This document shows positions 1 through 8,412 of a DNA stretch of 64,000 nucleotides, piece by piece (positions within the stretch are counted from its first letter, which is position 1; every line of letters starts with the position of its first letter). The stretch spans positions 682,001 to 746,000 of the forward strand of contig NZ_BNEB01000005.1 of assembly GCF_016860545.1 (NCBI RefSeq). Reading direction: 5' to 3'. Source of the DNA: Streptomyces asoensis (GTDB lineage: Bacteria; Actinomycetota; Actinomycetes; Streptomycetales; Streptomycetaceae). Both the position numbers and the translations under genes were made by a program. The notes below the pieces were generated by a model that was not told the DNA's origin, did not search any database, and saw nothing but the letters and a program-made list of their open reading frames with translations.

Positions 1-2
1 GA

Positions 3-1001
3 CCCTCGCGGATCATCACCCGGTGCGTGCGCACGGCCCGGCCGGTCCTGATCGGGCACGTGGACGCGCGCGTGATGCGGCGCATCGCCCGGGACGCGAA
101 CGCCGCCCGGACCCTGCGGGAAGCGGGCGTCCACTCCTACCTGGCCCTGCCGCTGACGGCCCGGGGCAAGGTGCTCGGGACGCTCGGCCTGTACCGCACC
201 GTCAACGCGCGTCCCTTCGACGAGCAGGACCGGATGCTCGCCACCGAGCTCGCCGCACGCGCCGCGCTCTGCATCGATAACGCCCGCCTCTACGGACGCG
301 AGCGCGCCGCCGCACTGACCCTCCAGCGCAGCCTGCTCCCCTCCGCCCCCGCCCACCGGGAAGGGCTGGACATCGCCGCCCGTTACCGCCCGGCCCTCAG
401 CGAGGTCGGCGGCGACTGGTACGACGTGCTGCCCCTCGGCCCGCGGCGCACCGGGCTCGTCGTGGGGGACGTGATGGGCAAGGGCGTCCAGGCGGCCGCG
501 ATCATGGGACAGCTCAGGAGTGCCACCCGGGCGCTGGCCCGCCTCGACCTGCCGCCGGCCGAGCTGCTGCGCCACCTCGACGACATCGCCGGCTCGCTCG
601 GCGACACGATCGCCACCTGCGTCTACGCCGTCTGCGACCTGGAGCGCGGTGTCTGCACCCTGTCCAGCGCGGGCCATCTGCCGCCGGTCCTGACCCGGGA
701 CGACGCGACCACGGAACTCGTGGACATCCCCGGCGGCGTACCGCTCGGGGTGGGCGGGGCGGACTTCGGCACCGCCGAGGTCGGGCTCACCCCGGGCACC
801 CTGCTCACCCTGTACACCGACGGACTGGTCGAGAACCGCGAGGAACCGATCGACAGCGGTCTGGCCACCCTGACCACGTTCCTGCGGGGCACGAGCGGCC
901 GCCCCCTGGAGTGGACCGGTGACGCCCTCCTCGGCGCACTGCGTCCGGAGCCGGACGACGACGTCGCCCTTCTGCTGGCCCGGGTCCGTCCGGCCGGGTG
1001 A
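3..1001 (+). CDS. GAF/SpoIIE (PP2C-type) serine phosphatase, 5' end cut off
   Basis: The frame is open to the left edge of the window, so the true start lies outside. The first ~95 visible residues read as the end of a GAF sensor domain (HSYLALPLTARGKVLGTLGLY, then a helix leading to IDNARLYGRE). The SpoIIE/PP2C phosphatase domain follows, with VGGDWYDV, VVGDVMGKG and LYTDGLVENRE, which carry the Asp residues that bind catalytic metal ions, and ends at PDDDVALLLARV. The family dephosphorylates anti-anti-sigma (STAS) proteins in partner-switching control of sigma factors. No partner kinase or STAS gene is next to it; the STAS-ANTAR protein near 52 kb is far away. The gene stops 66 bp before the end of the convergent TetR gene. 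The assignment is firm; the input signal is unknown. Confidence 0.9.
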   Translation, partial: PSRIITRCVRTARPVLIGHVDARVMRRIARDANAARTLREAGVHSYLALPLTARGKVLGTLGLYRTVNARPFDEQDRMLATELAARAALCIDNARLYGRERAAALTLQRSLLPSAPAHREGLDIAARYRPALSEVGGDWYDVLPLGPRRTGLVVGDVMGKGVQAAAIMGQLRSATRALARLDLPPAELLRHLDDIAGSLGDTIATCVYAVCDLERGVCTLSSAGHLPPVLTRDDATTELVDIPGGVPLGVGGADFGTAEVGLTPGTLLTLYTDGLVENREEPIDSGLATLTTFLRGTSGRPLEWTGDALLGALRPEPDDDVALLLARVRPAG

Positions 1002-1067
1002 GGGCCCGGACCACACGTGCGCACACCGACCGGCCCGTCGCGGCCACGCCGCCGGGCCGTGCGGGGT

Positions 1068-1790
1068 TCAGGGGCCGGACGGTCCGGCGGTCCGGGGGCC
1101 CGGAGCGGGCGCGCGGGCCGCGAGGGCGGCGAGCAGCAGCTCCACGGCGTCCTCGAAGGAGCTGTCACCCATCGCGTGCAGTTCGTCGTGGACGGCGGTC
1201 AGCGCCGGATACGTCTCGGGGCTCACCGACCGGTAGACCTCCGTCCAGGCCTCCCGGTCGCTCTCGCGCTGCTGCGCCGGGAGCGCCAGCGCCGCCGCGT
1301 CCATGGCCGCGTGGCCGAGGACGGTGTCGATGAACGCCAGGTAGAGGCGGAGCGCGCGCACGGGCTCGAAACCCGCCGACAGCAGCAGCCCCACGCCCGT
1401 GTCGACGGCGCGGATCTCGTTGGCACGACGGGTGACCCGGTAGGACGCCATGGTGGCGGCGCGCGGATGGGCGAGGTACCCGGCGCGCACCCGCAGCGCC
1501 ATCTCGCGCAGCGCGGCGACCCAGTCCGGGCCGGGGGCGAAGCCCTCCATGGCGTCGCCGATGATCCGGTCGGCGATGGCCAGCAGCAGGTCGTCGGTGT
1601 TGCGGAAGTAGCGGTAGAGCGCGCTGGGGTCGCAGTCCAGGGCCGCGCCCAGCCGGCGCACGCTCAGCGCCTCCTGACCGTGTTCGCCGATCAGGCGCAG
1701 GGCGGTCTCGACGATCAGCGCCTCGGAGAGCACGACCCCCGACCGGGTGGGCCGGCGGCGTCTGCGCTCCTGCGGGACACGGGTGGTCAT
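1068..1790 (-). CDS. TetR-family transcriptional regulator
   Basis: This 240-residue protein has an N-terminal helix-turn-helix: LIVETALRLIGEHGQEALSV then ALDCDPSALYRYFRNTDDLL, the usual TetR recognition region. The rest is a helical ligand-binding domain that resembles TetR_C-type domains. I chose the ATG at 1790 because the protein begins MTTRVPQ and a GAGGAG-like site lies just upstream; an extended frame starting 36 bases earlier has no good ribosome site. It is divergent from the permease-amidohydrolase pair (gap about 175 bp), which is the normal arrangement for a TetR repressor and its target. I infer that it represses that pair in response to the transported substrate. Confidence 0.88.
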   Translation of the reverse strand: MTTRVPQERRRRRPTRSGVVLSEALIVETALRLIGEHGQEALSVRRLGAALDCDPSALYRYFRNTDDLLLAIADRIIGDAMEGFAPGPDWVAALREMALRVRAGYLAHPRAATMASYRVTRRANEIRAVDTGVGLLLSAGFEPVRALRLYLAFIDTVLGHAAMDAAALALPAQQRESDREAWTEVYRSVSPETYPALTAVHDELHAMGDSSFEDAVELLLAALAARAPAPGPRTAGPSGP

Positions 1791-1854
1791 ACCAGGACTC
1801 CTCGTTCGCTGCGACGGGGTGGGCACGCCCAGTCGACGGCCCGCCCGGCCTTAT

Positions 1855-1869
1855 GTCAACAGGATTGAC
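1855..1869. promoter_or_regulatory. candidate TetR operator (inverted repeat)
   Basis: A perfect 5-bp inverted repeat with 5-bp spacer, GTCAA-N5-TTGAC, lies between the divergent TetR gene and permease gene. Its size and position fit a TetR operator. Only the symmetry and location support it. Confidence 0.4.
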
Positions 1870-1966
1870 GCAACAGGCACGCCCGTTGTTCCATCGCGTA
1901 TCCCGCTCGGAGCGTCCCTCCCCCCGCGTCCTCCCGCCCCGCTTCCCTCCCCGTGAGGAGCCCACC

Positions 1967-3481
1967 TTGTCGTCCACCTCGCACGGCCGGATCCCGCCGG
2001 CCGCCCCTCCCACGGCGCTGCGCCGCTCCCTCGGCGTCATCGACGGCGCCGCCATCGCCGCGTCCAGCACGGCGGCCACGACCAGCATCGCCATCGGCAT
2101 GGGCACCATCGCCGCGACGGTGGGCCGTCAGGCGCCCGTGCTCATGCTGCTGGCCTTCCTGCCCGTGCTCGGCATCGCCTCGGCCTACGCCCGTCTCAAC
2201 CGCTCGGAGCCCAACTGCGGCAACGGCTACGTCTGGGTCGGCAAGTCCCTCGGCCCCTGGCCCGGCTTCCTGACCGGCTGGGTCACCCTCGTCGGCTCCG
2301 TGATCTTCCTGGCCTTCACCGGCGCGGTCACCGGCTCCGTCGTGCTGATCTTCGCCAACAAGGTCGGCGCGCACCGCGTCGCCGGGATCGCTCTCGATCC
2401 GCAGTCCACCGCCGTGAGCACCGCCGTCGGCCTGGTCGTCCTCACGGCGGTCACCGCCCTCGCCGTGACCGGGGTGCGCAGCGCCACCCGGCTCCAGTTC
2501 GCTCTGCTGGTCTTCGAGTACGCCGTGCTGCTGGGGTTCTGCGGCTGGGCCCTGCTCACCGGACGGCAGGGATTCTCGCTGTCCTGGTTCGATCCCTTCC
2601 GCATATCCAGCGGCACGGCGTTCGCGCAGGGCCTGGTCCTGGCGGTGTTCTTCTACTGGGGCTGGGACGCGGCGTTCAGCGTCACCGAGGAGACCAAGAG
2701 CCCCGAGGACTCCGCGCGCGGCGGCTTCATCGCCCTGTTCGCCATGCTCGGCCTGTTCCTCTTCGCCTCGGTCGCCTTCCAGCGGGAGATGAGCCTGCCC
2801 GAACTCATCGAGAACGGGCCCCAGGCGCTGCCCTACCTCGGGGCGAAGCTGGCGGCCGAACCGTGGGCGAGCCTGCCGCTGCTCGCCCTGATGTTCTCGG
2901 CCGTGGCCTCCGTCCAGTCCTCCGTCATCCCCACGGCGCGCGGTCTGCTCGCCATGGGCCGCGACCGCACGATGGGCCGGGTCTGGACCCGGATCCACCC
3001 CCGCTACGGCACGCCCGCCGCCGGAACCGTCATCGTCATGTCGATCGCCGCCGGCGTCGCCCTGCTCGCAGTGGCCCTGCCCCGGCTGAGCGACATGCTG
3101 CTGGCCGCGGTCAACGCCATCGGTCTGGTCGTCGCCCTGTACTACGGCCTCACCGCGATCGCCTGTGCCGTCCGCTTCCGCGGCGCCCGGCACGACGGGC
3201 CGCGCGAGGCGCTGCTCGCGATCGGCGTGCCCGCCGCCTCCGGGGCGGTCCTGCTCGGCCTCGGCGGCTACCTCGCCTACTCCTACGTCACCATGAGCGA
3301 CCACTTCGCGCTCCGGCCCGACAACGGCTGGTTCATGCTGTCGCTGCCCACCGCCATCGTCCTGGGCGGACTCGTGATGGCGGCGGTCGCCAAGTACGGC
3401 CGCCGCTCGCCCTACTTCACCTCCGGGCAGGGCACCGACGCCGACGCACTGACCCTGCCCATGGACCGCACGGCGGCCTGA
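1967..3481 (+). CDS. APC-family amino acid/amine permease
   Basis: This 504-residue membrane protein has about 12 hydrophobic segments. The N-terminal APC signature is present (LGVIDGAAIAASSTAATTSI and IASAYARLNRSEPNCGNGYVWVGKSLGPWPGFLTGW), followed by FYWGWDAAFSVTEETKSPE in the region of helices 6-7. Proteins of this type import amino acids or amines with protons. A GTG farther upstream (1853) is possible, but the TTG at 1967 has a perfect GAGGAG 6-8 bases before it, and the upstream extension is proline/arginine rich and not conserved-looking. The amidohydrolase starts 102 bp downstream on the same strand, so import followed by hydrolysis of an amide or carbamate is a reasonable reading. 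The substrate is not identifiable. Confidence 0.85.
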   Translation: MSSTSHGRIPPAAPPTALRRSLGVIDGAAIAASSTAATTSIAIGMGTIAATVGRQAPVLMLLAFLPVLGIASAYARLNRSEPNCGNGYVWVGKSLGPWPGFLTGWVTLVGSVIFLAFTGAVTGSVVLIFANKVGAHRVAGIALDPQSTAVSTAVGLVVLTAVTALAVTGVRSATRLQFALLVFEYAVLLGFCGWALLTGRQGFSLSWFDPFRISSGTAFAQGLVLAVFFYWGWDAAFSVTEETKSPEDSARGGFIALFAMLGLFLFASVAFQREMSLPELIENGPQALPYLGAKLAAEPWASLPLLALMFSAVASVQSSVIPTARGLLAMGRDRTMGRVWTRIHPRYGTPAAGTVIVMSIAAGVALLAVALPRLSDMLLAAVNAIGLVVALYYGLTAIACAVRFRGARHDGPREALLAIGVPAASGAVLLGLGGYLAYSYVTMSDHFALRPDNGWFMLSLPTAIVLGGLVMAAVAKYGRRSPYFTSGQGTDADALTLPMDRTAA

Positions 3482-3583
3482 TCCGCCCGCGCCGCCTCCC
3501 GAAGCCGGCACACCGCACGCCCTGCCCTCGTTCCGTGCGCCTCGGTCCCCCCGCCCGCACCGGCCCCCATCGGAGATCACCCC

Positions 3584-5242
3584 ATGCACCGTCCCCAGAC
3601 CGCCGATCTCGTCTTCACCGGCGGTCCCGTCCACACGGTCGACCCCGCCCGCTCCACCGCCACGAGCGTGGCCGTGCGCGACGGGCGGATCACCGCCGTC
3701 GGCCACGACGAGGTCCTCGACCTCGTCGGCGCCCGCACCGAGGTCGTCGACCTCGCGGGACGCCTGCTGCTGCCGGGCTTCCAGGACGCCCACGTCCACC
3801 CGCAGGGCGCCGGGCTCGAACTCGCCCTGTGCCACCTCGGCGACAGCGCCGACGCGCAGGAGTACCTGCGGCGCGTCGCGGCGTACGCCGAGGCGCACCC
3901 GCACGCCGAGTGGATCACCGGCGGCGGCTGGTCCATGGAGGCGTTCCCCGGCGGCACGCCCACCGCGGCGCTGCTCGACGCGGTCGTTCCCGACCGGCCC
4001 GTTTTCCTGCCCAACCGCGACCACCACGGCGCCTGGGTCAACACCCGCGCCCTGGAGCGGGCCGGCATCGACGCCCGCACCCCGGACCCGGCCGACGGCC
4101 GCATCGAACGCGACGCCCACGGCAACCCGACGGGCATGCTCCAGGAAGGCGCCGTCCATCTGGTAGGCGCCCTGGTCCCCGACCCCACCCCTCAGCAGCA
4201 GACCGCGGCGCTGCTGCACGCCCAGGCCGTGCTGCACTCGTACGGCGTCACCGCCTGGCAGGACGCCATCATCGGCGCCCACGCCGACCTGACCGACCCG
4301 GCCCCGGCGTACCGGGCGGCCGTCGACGCGGGACTGCTCACCGCGCGGGTGGTCGGCGCCCTGTGGTGGGACCGGGACCGCGGAGCCGAGCAGATACCCG
4401 AACTCGTCGCCCGGCGAGAGGAGTTGAGCCGGGGACGGTTCCGGGCCGGCACCGTCAAGATCATGCAGGACGGCATCGCGGAGAACCACACCGCCGCCAT
4501 GCTGGACCCGTATCTCACCGGCTGCGGCTGCCCCTCGGACAACAGCGGCATCAGTTTCGTCGAGCCCGGCGCGCTGAACGCACATGTCACGGCGCTCGAC
4601 GCGCTCGGCTTCCAGGTGCACTTCCACGCGCTGGGCGACCGGGCCGTCCGTGAGGCGCTGGACGCCGTCGAGGCCGCCCGCGCCGCCAACGGCCGGCGCG
4701 ACACCCGGCACCACCTCGCCCATCTCCAGGTGGTCCACCCCGAGGACGTCCGCCGCTTCCGCCCGCTGGGCGCCACCGCCAACCTCCAGGCCCTGTGGGC
4801 GGCCCACGAACCGCAGATGGACGAGCTGACGCTGCCCTTCCTCGGCGAACGGCGCGGGGCCCGGCAGTATCCCTTCGGCGACCTGCTGCGCGCCGGGGCC
4901 ACCCTCGCGGCGGGCAGCGACTGGCCGGTCAGCAGCCCGGACCCGCTGGCCGCCGTCCATGTCGCCGTCAACCGGATCGCCCCCGACGCCCCCGAGGGCA
5001 CCCCGGTCTTCCTGCCCGCCCAGCGGCTCGACCTCGCCACCGCCCTCGCGGCGTACACGGCGGGCAGCGCCTACGTGAACCATCTGGACGACACGACGGG
5101 CAGCGTCACGCCCGGCAAGTCCGCCGACCTGGTCGTCCTGGACCGCGACCCGTTCGCCGGTCCGCCCGCGGAGATCGCCGCGACCCGTGTCGTGCAGACC
5201 TTCGTGGACGGCGCCCGCGTCTACGCCGCCGACGACGCCTGA
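3584..5242 (+). CDS. YtcJ-like metal-dependent amidohydrolase (amidohydrolase 3 family)
   Basis: The 552-residue protein has the composite amidohydrolase fold. The first metal motif DAHVH is at residues 69-72 region (H70, H72). GTVKIMQDG carries the candidate carboxylated or bridging Lys; HFHALGD and HHLAHLQ supply further His ligands; LAAGSDWPVSSPDPL holds the catalytic Asp. YtcJ/Exoenzyme-regulatory AepA relatives hydrolyse N-acyl or formamide-like substrates, and none of their specificities can be read here. There is no signal peptide, so the enzyme should be cytoplasmic. It follows the permease, is probably cotranscribed with it, and is followed by a strong hairpin terminator. Confidence 0.88.
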   Translation: MHRPQTADLVFTGGPVHTVDPARSTATSVAVRDGRITAVGHDEVLDLVGARTEVVDLAGRLLLPGFQDAHVHPQGAGLELALCHLGDSADAQEYLRRVAAYAEAHPHAEWITGGGWSMEAFPGGTPTAALLDAVVPDRPVFLPNRDHHGAWVNTRALERAGIDARTPDPADGRIERDAHGNPTGMLQEGAVHLVGALVPDPTPQQQTAALLHAQAVLHSYGVTAWQDAIIGAHADLTDPAPAYRAAVDAGLLTARVVGALWWDRDRGAEQIPELVARREELSRGRFRAGTVKIMQDGIAENHTAAMLDPYLTGCGCPSDNSGISFVEPGALNAHVTALDALGFQVHFHALGDRAVREALDAVEAARAANGRRDTRHHLAHLQVVHPEDVRRFRPLGATANLQALWAAHEPQMDELTLPFLGERRGARQYPFGDLLRAGATLAAGSDWPVSSPDPLAAVHVAVNRIAPDAPEGTPVFLPAQRLDLATALAAYTAGSAYVNHLDDTTGSVTPGKSADLVVLDRDPFAGPPAEIAATRVVQTFVDGARVYAADDA

Positions 5243-5257
5243 GCCCGCCCGCGGCAA

Positions 5258-5298
5258 GGGGACCCGCCTGTTGAGTATCCGTACTCAGGCGGGTCCCC
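5258..5298 (+). terminator. hairpin terminator after amidohydrolase
   Basis: GGGGACCCGCC and its complement GGCGGGTCCCC form an 11-bp stem, extended by TGAGTA/TACTCA above a 3-base bulge. It starts 15 bp after the amidohydrolase stop. It has no T tract, as is common in Streptomyces. Confidence 0.75.
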
Positions 5299-5347
5299 GC
5301 CCCGTGCCACGAGACTGGGGCTCCGACCGTCCCACCGGAGGTTCCTC

Positions 5348-6001
5348 GTGCTCAGCCGTGCCGTCTCCGCCCTGACACCGCTCTTCGGGCGCCTCACCGT
5401 CACCAGCGAGATCAAGCTGCGGCTGCCCGCCGGGACCCTCTTCGTGGCCAACCACGACTCCATGGCCGACCCCGCCGTCGTCATGGCCGCGCTGCGGCAG
5501 CTGGACCTCGAACCGGTGGTGATGGCCACCGCGGGACTGTGGCGGATACCGCTGCTCGGCAAGGCGCTGAGCCGCGACGGGCACATCCCCGTCCACCGCA
5601 GGACGGCGCACGCGGCGCTGGCCCTGGACGCGGCCGCCGAGGCGCTGGCCGGCGGCCGTCACGTCCTGATCTACGGCGAGGGCGGCCTGCCGCGCCGCAA
5701 GGACGCGGCGCCCGCCGCCCCCGAGCCGTTCCGCACCGGACTCGCGCGCCTGGCCCGGGCCAGCGGCGCGATGGTGGTACCGGTGGGGCACGCGGGTGCG
5801 CGGCGGATCGCCTCGGGGTCGGCCGCGAAGCAGCTGGCGGGCGCGTTGACGGCGCCGGTGCGGCGACCGCACTGCCACGTCCACCTCGGTGCGCCGCTGC
5901 GGCTCCCCGCGGAGACCGAACGCGGCACCGCGGCCGCCCGCCTCGCCGTCACCACGGCCTGGCGGACAGCGGCCCGCGCGGTCGGCGAACTCCAACGCTG
6001 A
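5348..6001 (+). CDS. PlsC-like 1-acyl-glycerol-3-phosphate acyltransferase
   Basis: This 217-residue protein carries the acyltransferase HX4D motif as H36-DSMA-D41 (NHDSMADP), then GHIPVHR (block II type) and LIYGEGGLPRR (block III, acceptor phosphate binding), and ends with a KVHLGAPL-type segment (HVHLGAPLRL). The family transfers acyl chains to lysophosphatidic acid or similar acceptors at the inner membrane. It is slightly short and has no obvious N-terminal membrane helix. The GTG start has GGAGG six bases upstream. It sits alone between a terminator and a convergent LacI gene, so its lipid substrate cannot be inferred from context. Confidence 0.85.
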   Translation: MLSRAVSALTPLFGRLTVTSEIKLRLPAGTLFVANHDSMADPAVVMAALRQLDLEPVVMATAGLWRIPLLGKALSRDGHIPVHRRTAHAALALDAAAEALAGGRHVLIYGEGGLPRRKDAAPAAPEPFRTGLARLARASGAMVVPVGHAGARRIASGSAAKQLAGALTAPVRRPHCHVHLGAPLRLPAETERGTAAARLAVTTAWRTAARAVGELQR

Positions 6002-6046
6002 CCCCACCCCACCCTCCGGACCCGGTCGCCGCTCATCCACACACCC

Positions 6047-6078
6047 GCGCGAGCGAGGTCCACAGCCGCCGCTCGCGC
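6047..6078. terminator. hairpin between convergent acyltransferase and LacI genes
   Basis: GCGCGAGCG and CGCTCGCGC form a perfect 9-bp stem with a 14-base loop, 46 bp after the acyltransferase stop and about 120 bp beyond the LacI stop. It may serve both directions. The rest of this 195-bp gap shows nothing else clear. Confidence 0.5.
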
Positions 6079-6196
6079 ATGTCAGCGCGGGCGAGCAACC
6101 CCCCGCCGCCGCTCTCGCACGCCCCGGGCCCAGTGCCCGACAGGCGCTCACCCGGCCGACGGTGACCTTGCGACCGCGGACGCGGCGGAGCCGGAT

Positions 6197-7243
6197 TCAG
6201 CGCACCGCCGGCGGCGGAGCCGTGCTCTGGCGCAGGACCAGCCGGGTCGGGACGAGCGTCGTCCCGCGTTCGGACCCGTCCGGACGCATCTTGCGCAGGA
6301 CGGCCTGCACGCAGAGCCGGCCGACCTCGGCGAAGTCCTGGTGCAGGGTGGTGAGCGGAGGCAGGAAGGAGCCGGCCTCGGGGATGTCGTCGAAACCGAT
6401 GATGCTGACGTCCTCGGGAACCCGGCGCCCGCGTTCGTGCAGGGCGCGCAGCAGGCCCAGGGCCATCTGGTCGTTGGCGGCGAAGACGGCGGTGCAGTCC
6501 TCGCGGGCGGCCAGCTCGAGGCCCGCCAGGTAGCCGGACTCCGCGGACCAGTCGCCCCGGACGACGGGCGGCGCGGTGCGGCCCGCGCCGGTCAGGGCCG
6601 CCCGCCAGGCGTCCGCGCGCCGCTGGGCCGCGAACGAGCCCTCGGGGCCCGCCAGATGCCACACGGTGCGGTGTCCGAGGTCGAGCAGGTGCTGGACGGC
6701 GGTCATGGTGCCGCCGGACTGGTCGGTGTCCACGACGGTGTAGTGGTCTCCGGCGTCGGAGTCCACGACGACGACCTGCACGTGCGGCGGCAGCTTCACC
6801 GTCGCCGCGTCCAGCAGGTGGACCTCCATGATGACGATCACCGCGTCGACGGCGAGCTCCTCCAGCCGGGAGAACGCGCCGCGCACCTCGTCGGAGGTGG
6901 GGACGGCCACCGGCAGCAGGGTCACCGCGTAGCCCTCGGCCGCCGCCGAGGTGGCGATCGCCTCCAGGGTGCGCACATTGCCGGTCGTGGACAGCGTGAA
7001 GGTGATGACGCCGATGGTGCGGAACTCGCCACGCTTGAGGGCGCGGGCGGCGCTGTTGGGCCGGTAGCCGAGTTCCGCCATGGCCTGGAGGACCTGCTGC
7101 CGCGTCTCCTCGTTCACACCGGCGTAACCGTTGGAAACCCGCGACACCGTTTGCGACGACACGCCGGCGAGCCGTGCGACGTCCGCCATGGAGGCCGTGG
7201 CCCGGGTGCGTCTCGGCACGTCGGCCGTTGTCCTTCCAGCCAT
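6197..7243 (-). CDS. LacI-family repressor of the galactan-use locus
   Basis: About 348 residues. The N-terminal LacI helix-turn-helix is clear: SMADVARLAGVSSQTVSRVSNG, then ETRQQVLQAMAELGYRPNSAARAL (hinge region). A periplasmic-binding-protein-like sensor domain follows (TIGVITF, VVVDSDAGDHYTVVDTDQSGG, VFAANDQMALGLLRALHERGRRVPEDVSIIGFDD). I placed the start at ATG 7243; a GTG two codons earlier has a slightly better-placed GAGG site and is possible. The gene is divergent from the ABC transporter genes, and two identical palindromes of the LacI-operator type lie between them. It therefore very probably represses the transporter and perhaps itself, with a galactose-type oligosaccharide as inducer (inferred). 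Confidence 0.93.
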   Translation of the reverse strand: MAGRTTADVPRRTRATASMADVARLAGVSSQTVSRVSNGYAGVNEETRQQVLQAMAELGYRPNSAARALKRGEFRTIGVITFTLSTTGNVRTLEAIATSAAAEGYAVTLLPVAVPTSDEVRGAFSRLEELAVDAVIVIMEVHLLDAATVKLPPHVQVVVVDSDAGDHYTVVDTDQSGGTMTAVQHLLDLGHRTVWHLAGPEGSFAAQRRADAWRAALTGAGRTAPPVVRGDWSAESGYLAGLELAAREDCTAVFAANDQMALGLLRALHERGRRVPEDVSIIGFDDIPEAGSFLPPLTTLHQDFAEVGRLCVQAVLRKMRPDGSERGTTLVPTRLVLRQSTAPPPAVR

Positions 7244-7303
7244 GTCCACTGGGTCTGCCCACCTCTCTGTCGGCGCAGGTGCCACGGTCGCCCCGGAGGA
7301 CCC

Positions 7304-7333
7304 TTGACCATCGTTATCGGGGCAGTGTAGACA
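7304..7333 (+). promoter_or_regulatory. candidate promoter for ABC transporter operon
   Basis: TTGACC, an 18-base spacer and TAGACA resemble a vegetative promoter. The start of transcription would be near 7340, just before the first LacI palindrome at 7346, so a bound repressor would block it. The -10 lacks the final T. Confidence 0.45.
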
Positions 7334-7345
7334 TGCCGCCATCAG

Positions 7346-7361
7346 ATGTTTACGTAAACAT
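7346..7361. promoter_or_regulatory. LacI operator O1
   Basis: ATGTTTACGTAAACAT is a perfect 16-bp palindrome with central CG, the standard form of LacI/GalR-family operators. It is repeated exactly 45 bp further on. AT-rich symmetry of this kind is very unlikely by chance in this GC-rich DNA. Confidence 0.85.
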
Positions 7362-7389
7362 AACAGCTTGCCAAGCCTCTTGCGTGGCT

Positions 7390-7407
7390 GATGTTTACGT
7401 AAACATC
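7390..7407. promoter_or_regulatory. LacI operator O2
   Basis: This is the same 16-bp palindrome, here extended to 18 bp (GATG...CATC). Its centre is 45 bp from O1, a little over four helical turns. The pair could allow repressor binding to both sites or DNA looping between lacI and the transporter genes. Confidence 0.85.
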
Positions 7408-7481
7408 ATGGTGGTGGTGAGGCGTTCGGAAATCTCCGCGCGACACCGCCGGGCTCCAGGACTGGACGAGCGAGGAACGAC

Positions 7482-8408
7482 ATGACGACGCTGCAACCGC
7501 CGGTGGCCGCCGAGCCGCGGCCGGCACCGCCTCCGGCGAAACGGGACCGCCGCTCCTGGACGGGCTGGGGTTTCATCGGTCCCTTCGTGGCCGTCTTCGC
7601 CCTGGTCTTCCTGGCCCCGATCCTGTATTCGATCTACCTCAGCCTCTTCCGCGACCAGCTCATCGGCGGAAACCAGTTCGTCGGCCTGGACAACTACACG
7701 CGGGCCTTCCAGGACGACGCGTTCTGGGCGGCCGTGGGCCGGGTGGCGCTCTTCCTCGTGGTCCAGGTCCCGATCATGCTGGGCATCGCCCTGCTCGTGG
7801 CGCTGGCGCTGGACAGCGGACGCCTCTACGGCAAGAGCTTCTTCCGCATCACGATCTTCCTGCCGTACGCCGTGCCCGCCGTGGTCGCCACCCTGATGTG
7901 GGGCTTCATGTACGGCACCAAGTACGGACTGGTCGGCGACATCAACTCCGCGTTCGGGGTCCAGCTGCCCGACCTGCTCTCGCCGGACTGGGTGCTCGCC
8001 TCCATCGGCAACATCGTGACCTGGGAGTTCGTCGGGTACAACATGCTGATCTTCTACTCGGCGCTGCGGGTCATCCCGACATCGCTGTACGAGGCGGCGG
8101 AGATCGACGGCGCCGGCCAGTGGCGGGTGATCAGCTCGATCAAACTCCCCGCGATCCGGGGCGCCATCGTCATCGCGACGATCTTCTCGATCATCGGCAG
8201 CTTCCAGCTCTTCAACGAGCCGAGCATCCTGCGTCCGCTGGCGCTGAACTCCATCACCACGGACTACACGCCGAACTTCTACACCTACTCGCTGTCCTTC
8301 AACGGCCAGCAGCACAACTACTCCGCGACCGTGGCCATCATCATGGGCGTCATCACGATGATCGTCGCGTACGCCGTCCAGCTGCGCGGCATGCGCAAGG
8401 GAGCGTGA
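7482..8408 (+). CDS. carbohydrate ABC transporter permease 1 (MalF-like)
   Basis: This 308-residue inner-membrane protein has six predicted membrane segments (first: GFIGPFVAVFALVFLAPILYSIYLSLF). The cytoplasmic EAA loop EAAEIDGAGQWRVISSIKLP contacts the ATPase. Family CUT1 permeases of this kind import oligosaccharides. No ATPase gene is present in the cluster; in Streptomyces the shared ATPase MsiK commonly energises such transporters. GAGGAAC precedes the ATG. The second permease starts 4 bp after the stop. Expression should follow the upstream LacI operators. Confidence 0.95.
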   Translation: MTTLQPPVAAEPRPAPPPAKRDRRSWTGWGFIGPFVAVFALVFLAPILYSIYLSLFRDQLIGGNQFVGLDNYTRAFQDDAFWAAVGRVALFLVVQVPIMLGIALLVALALDSGRLYGKSFFRITIFLPYAVPAVVATLMWGFMYGTKYGLVGDINSAFGVQLPDLLSPDWVLASIGNIVTWEFVGYNMLIFYSALRVIPTSLYEAAEIDGAGQWRVISSIKLPAIRGAIVIATIFSIIGSFQLFNEPSILRPLALNSITTDYTPNFYTYSLSFNGQQHNYSATVAIIMGVITMIVAYAVQLRGMRKGA

Positions 8409-8412
8409 CCCG

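Noticed and set aside
1856..5257. 1133-codon open frame on the minus strand
   Set aside because: It is antisense to the permease and amidohydrolase. The protein is rich in Gly/Arg/Val without domains, as expected from an antisense frame in GC-rich DNA.
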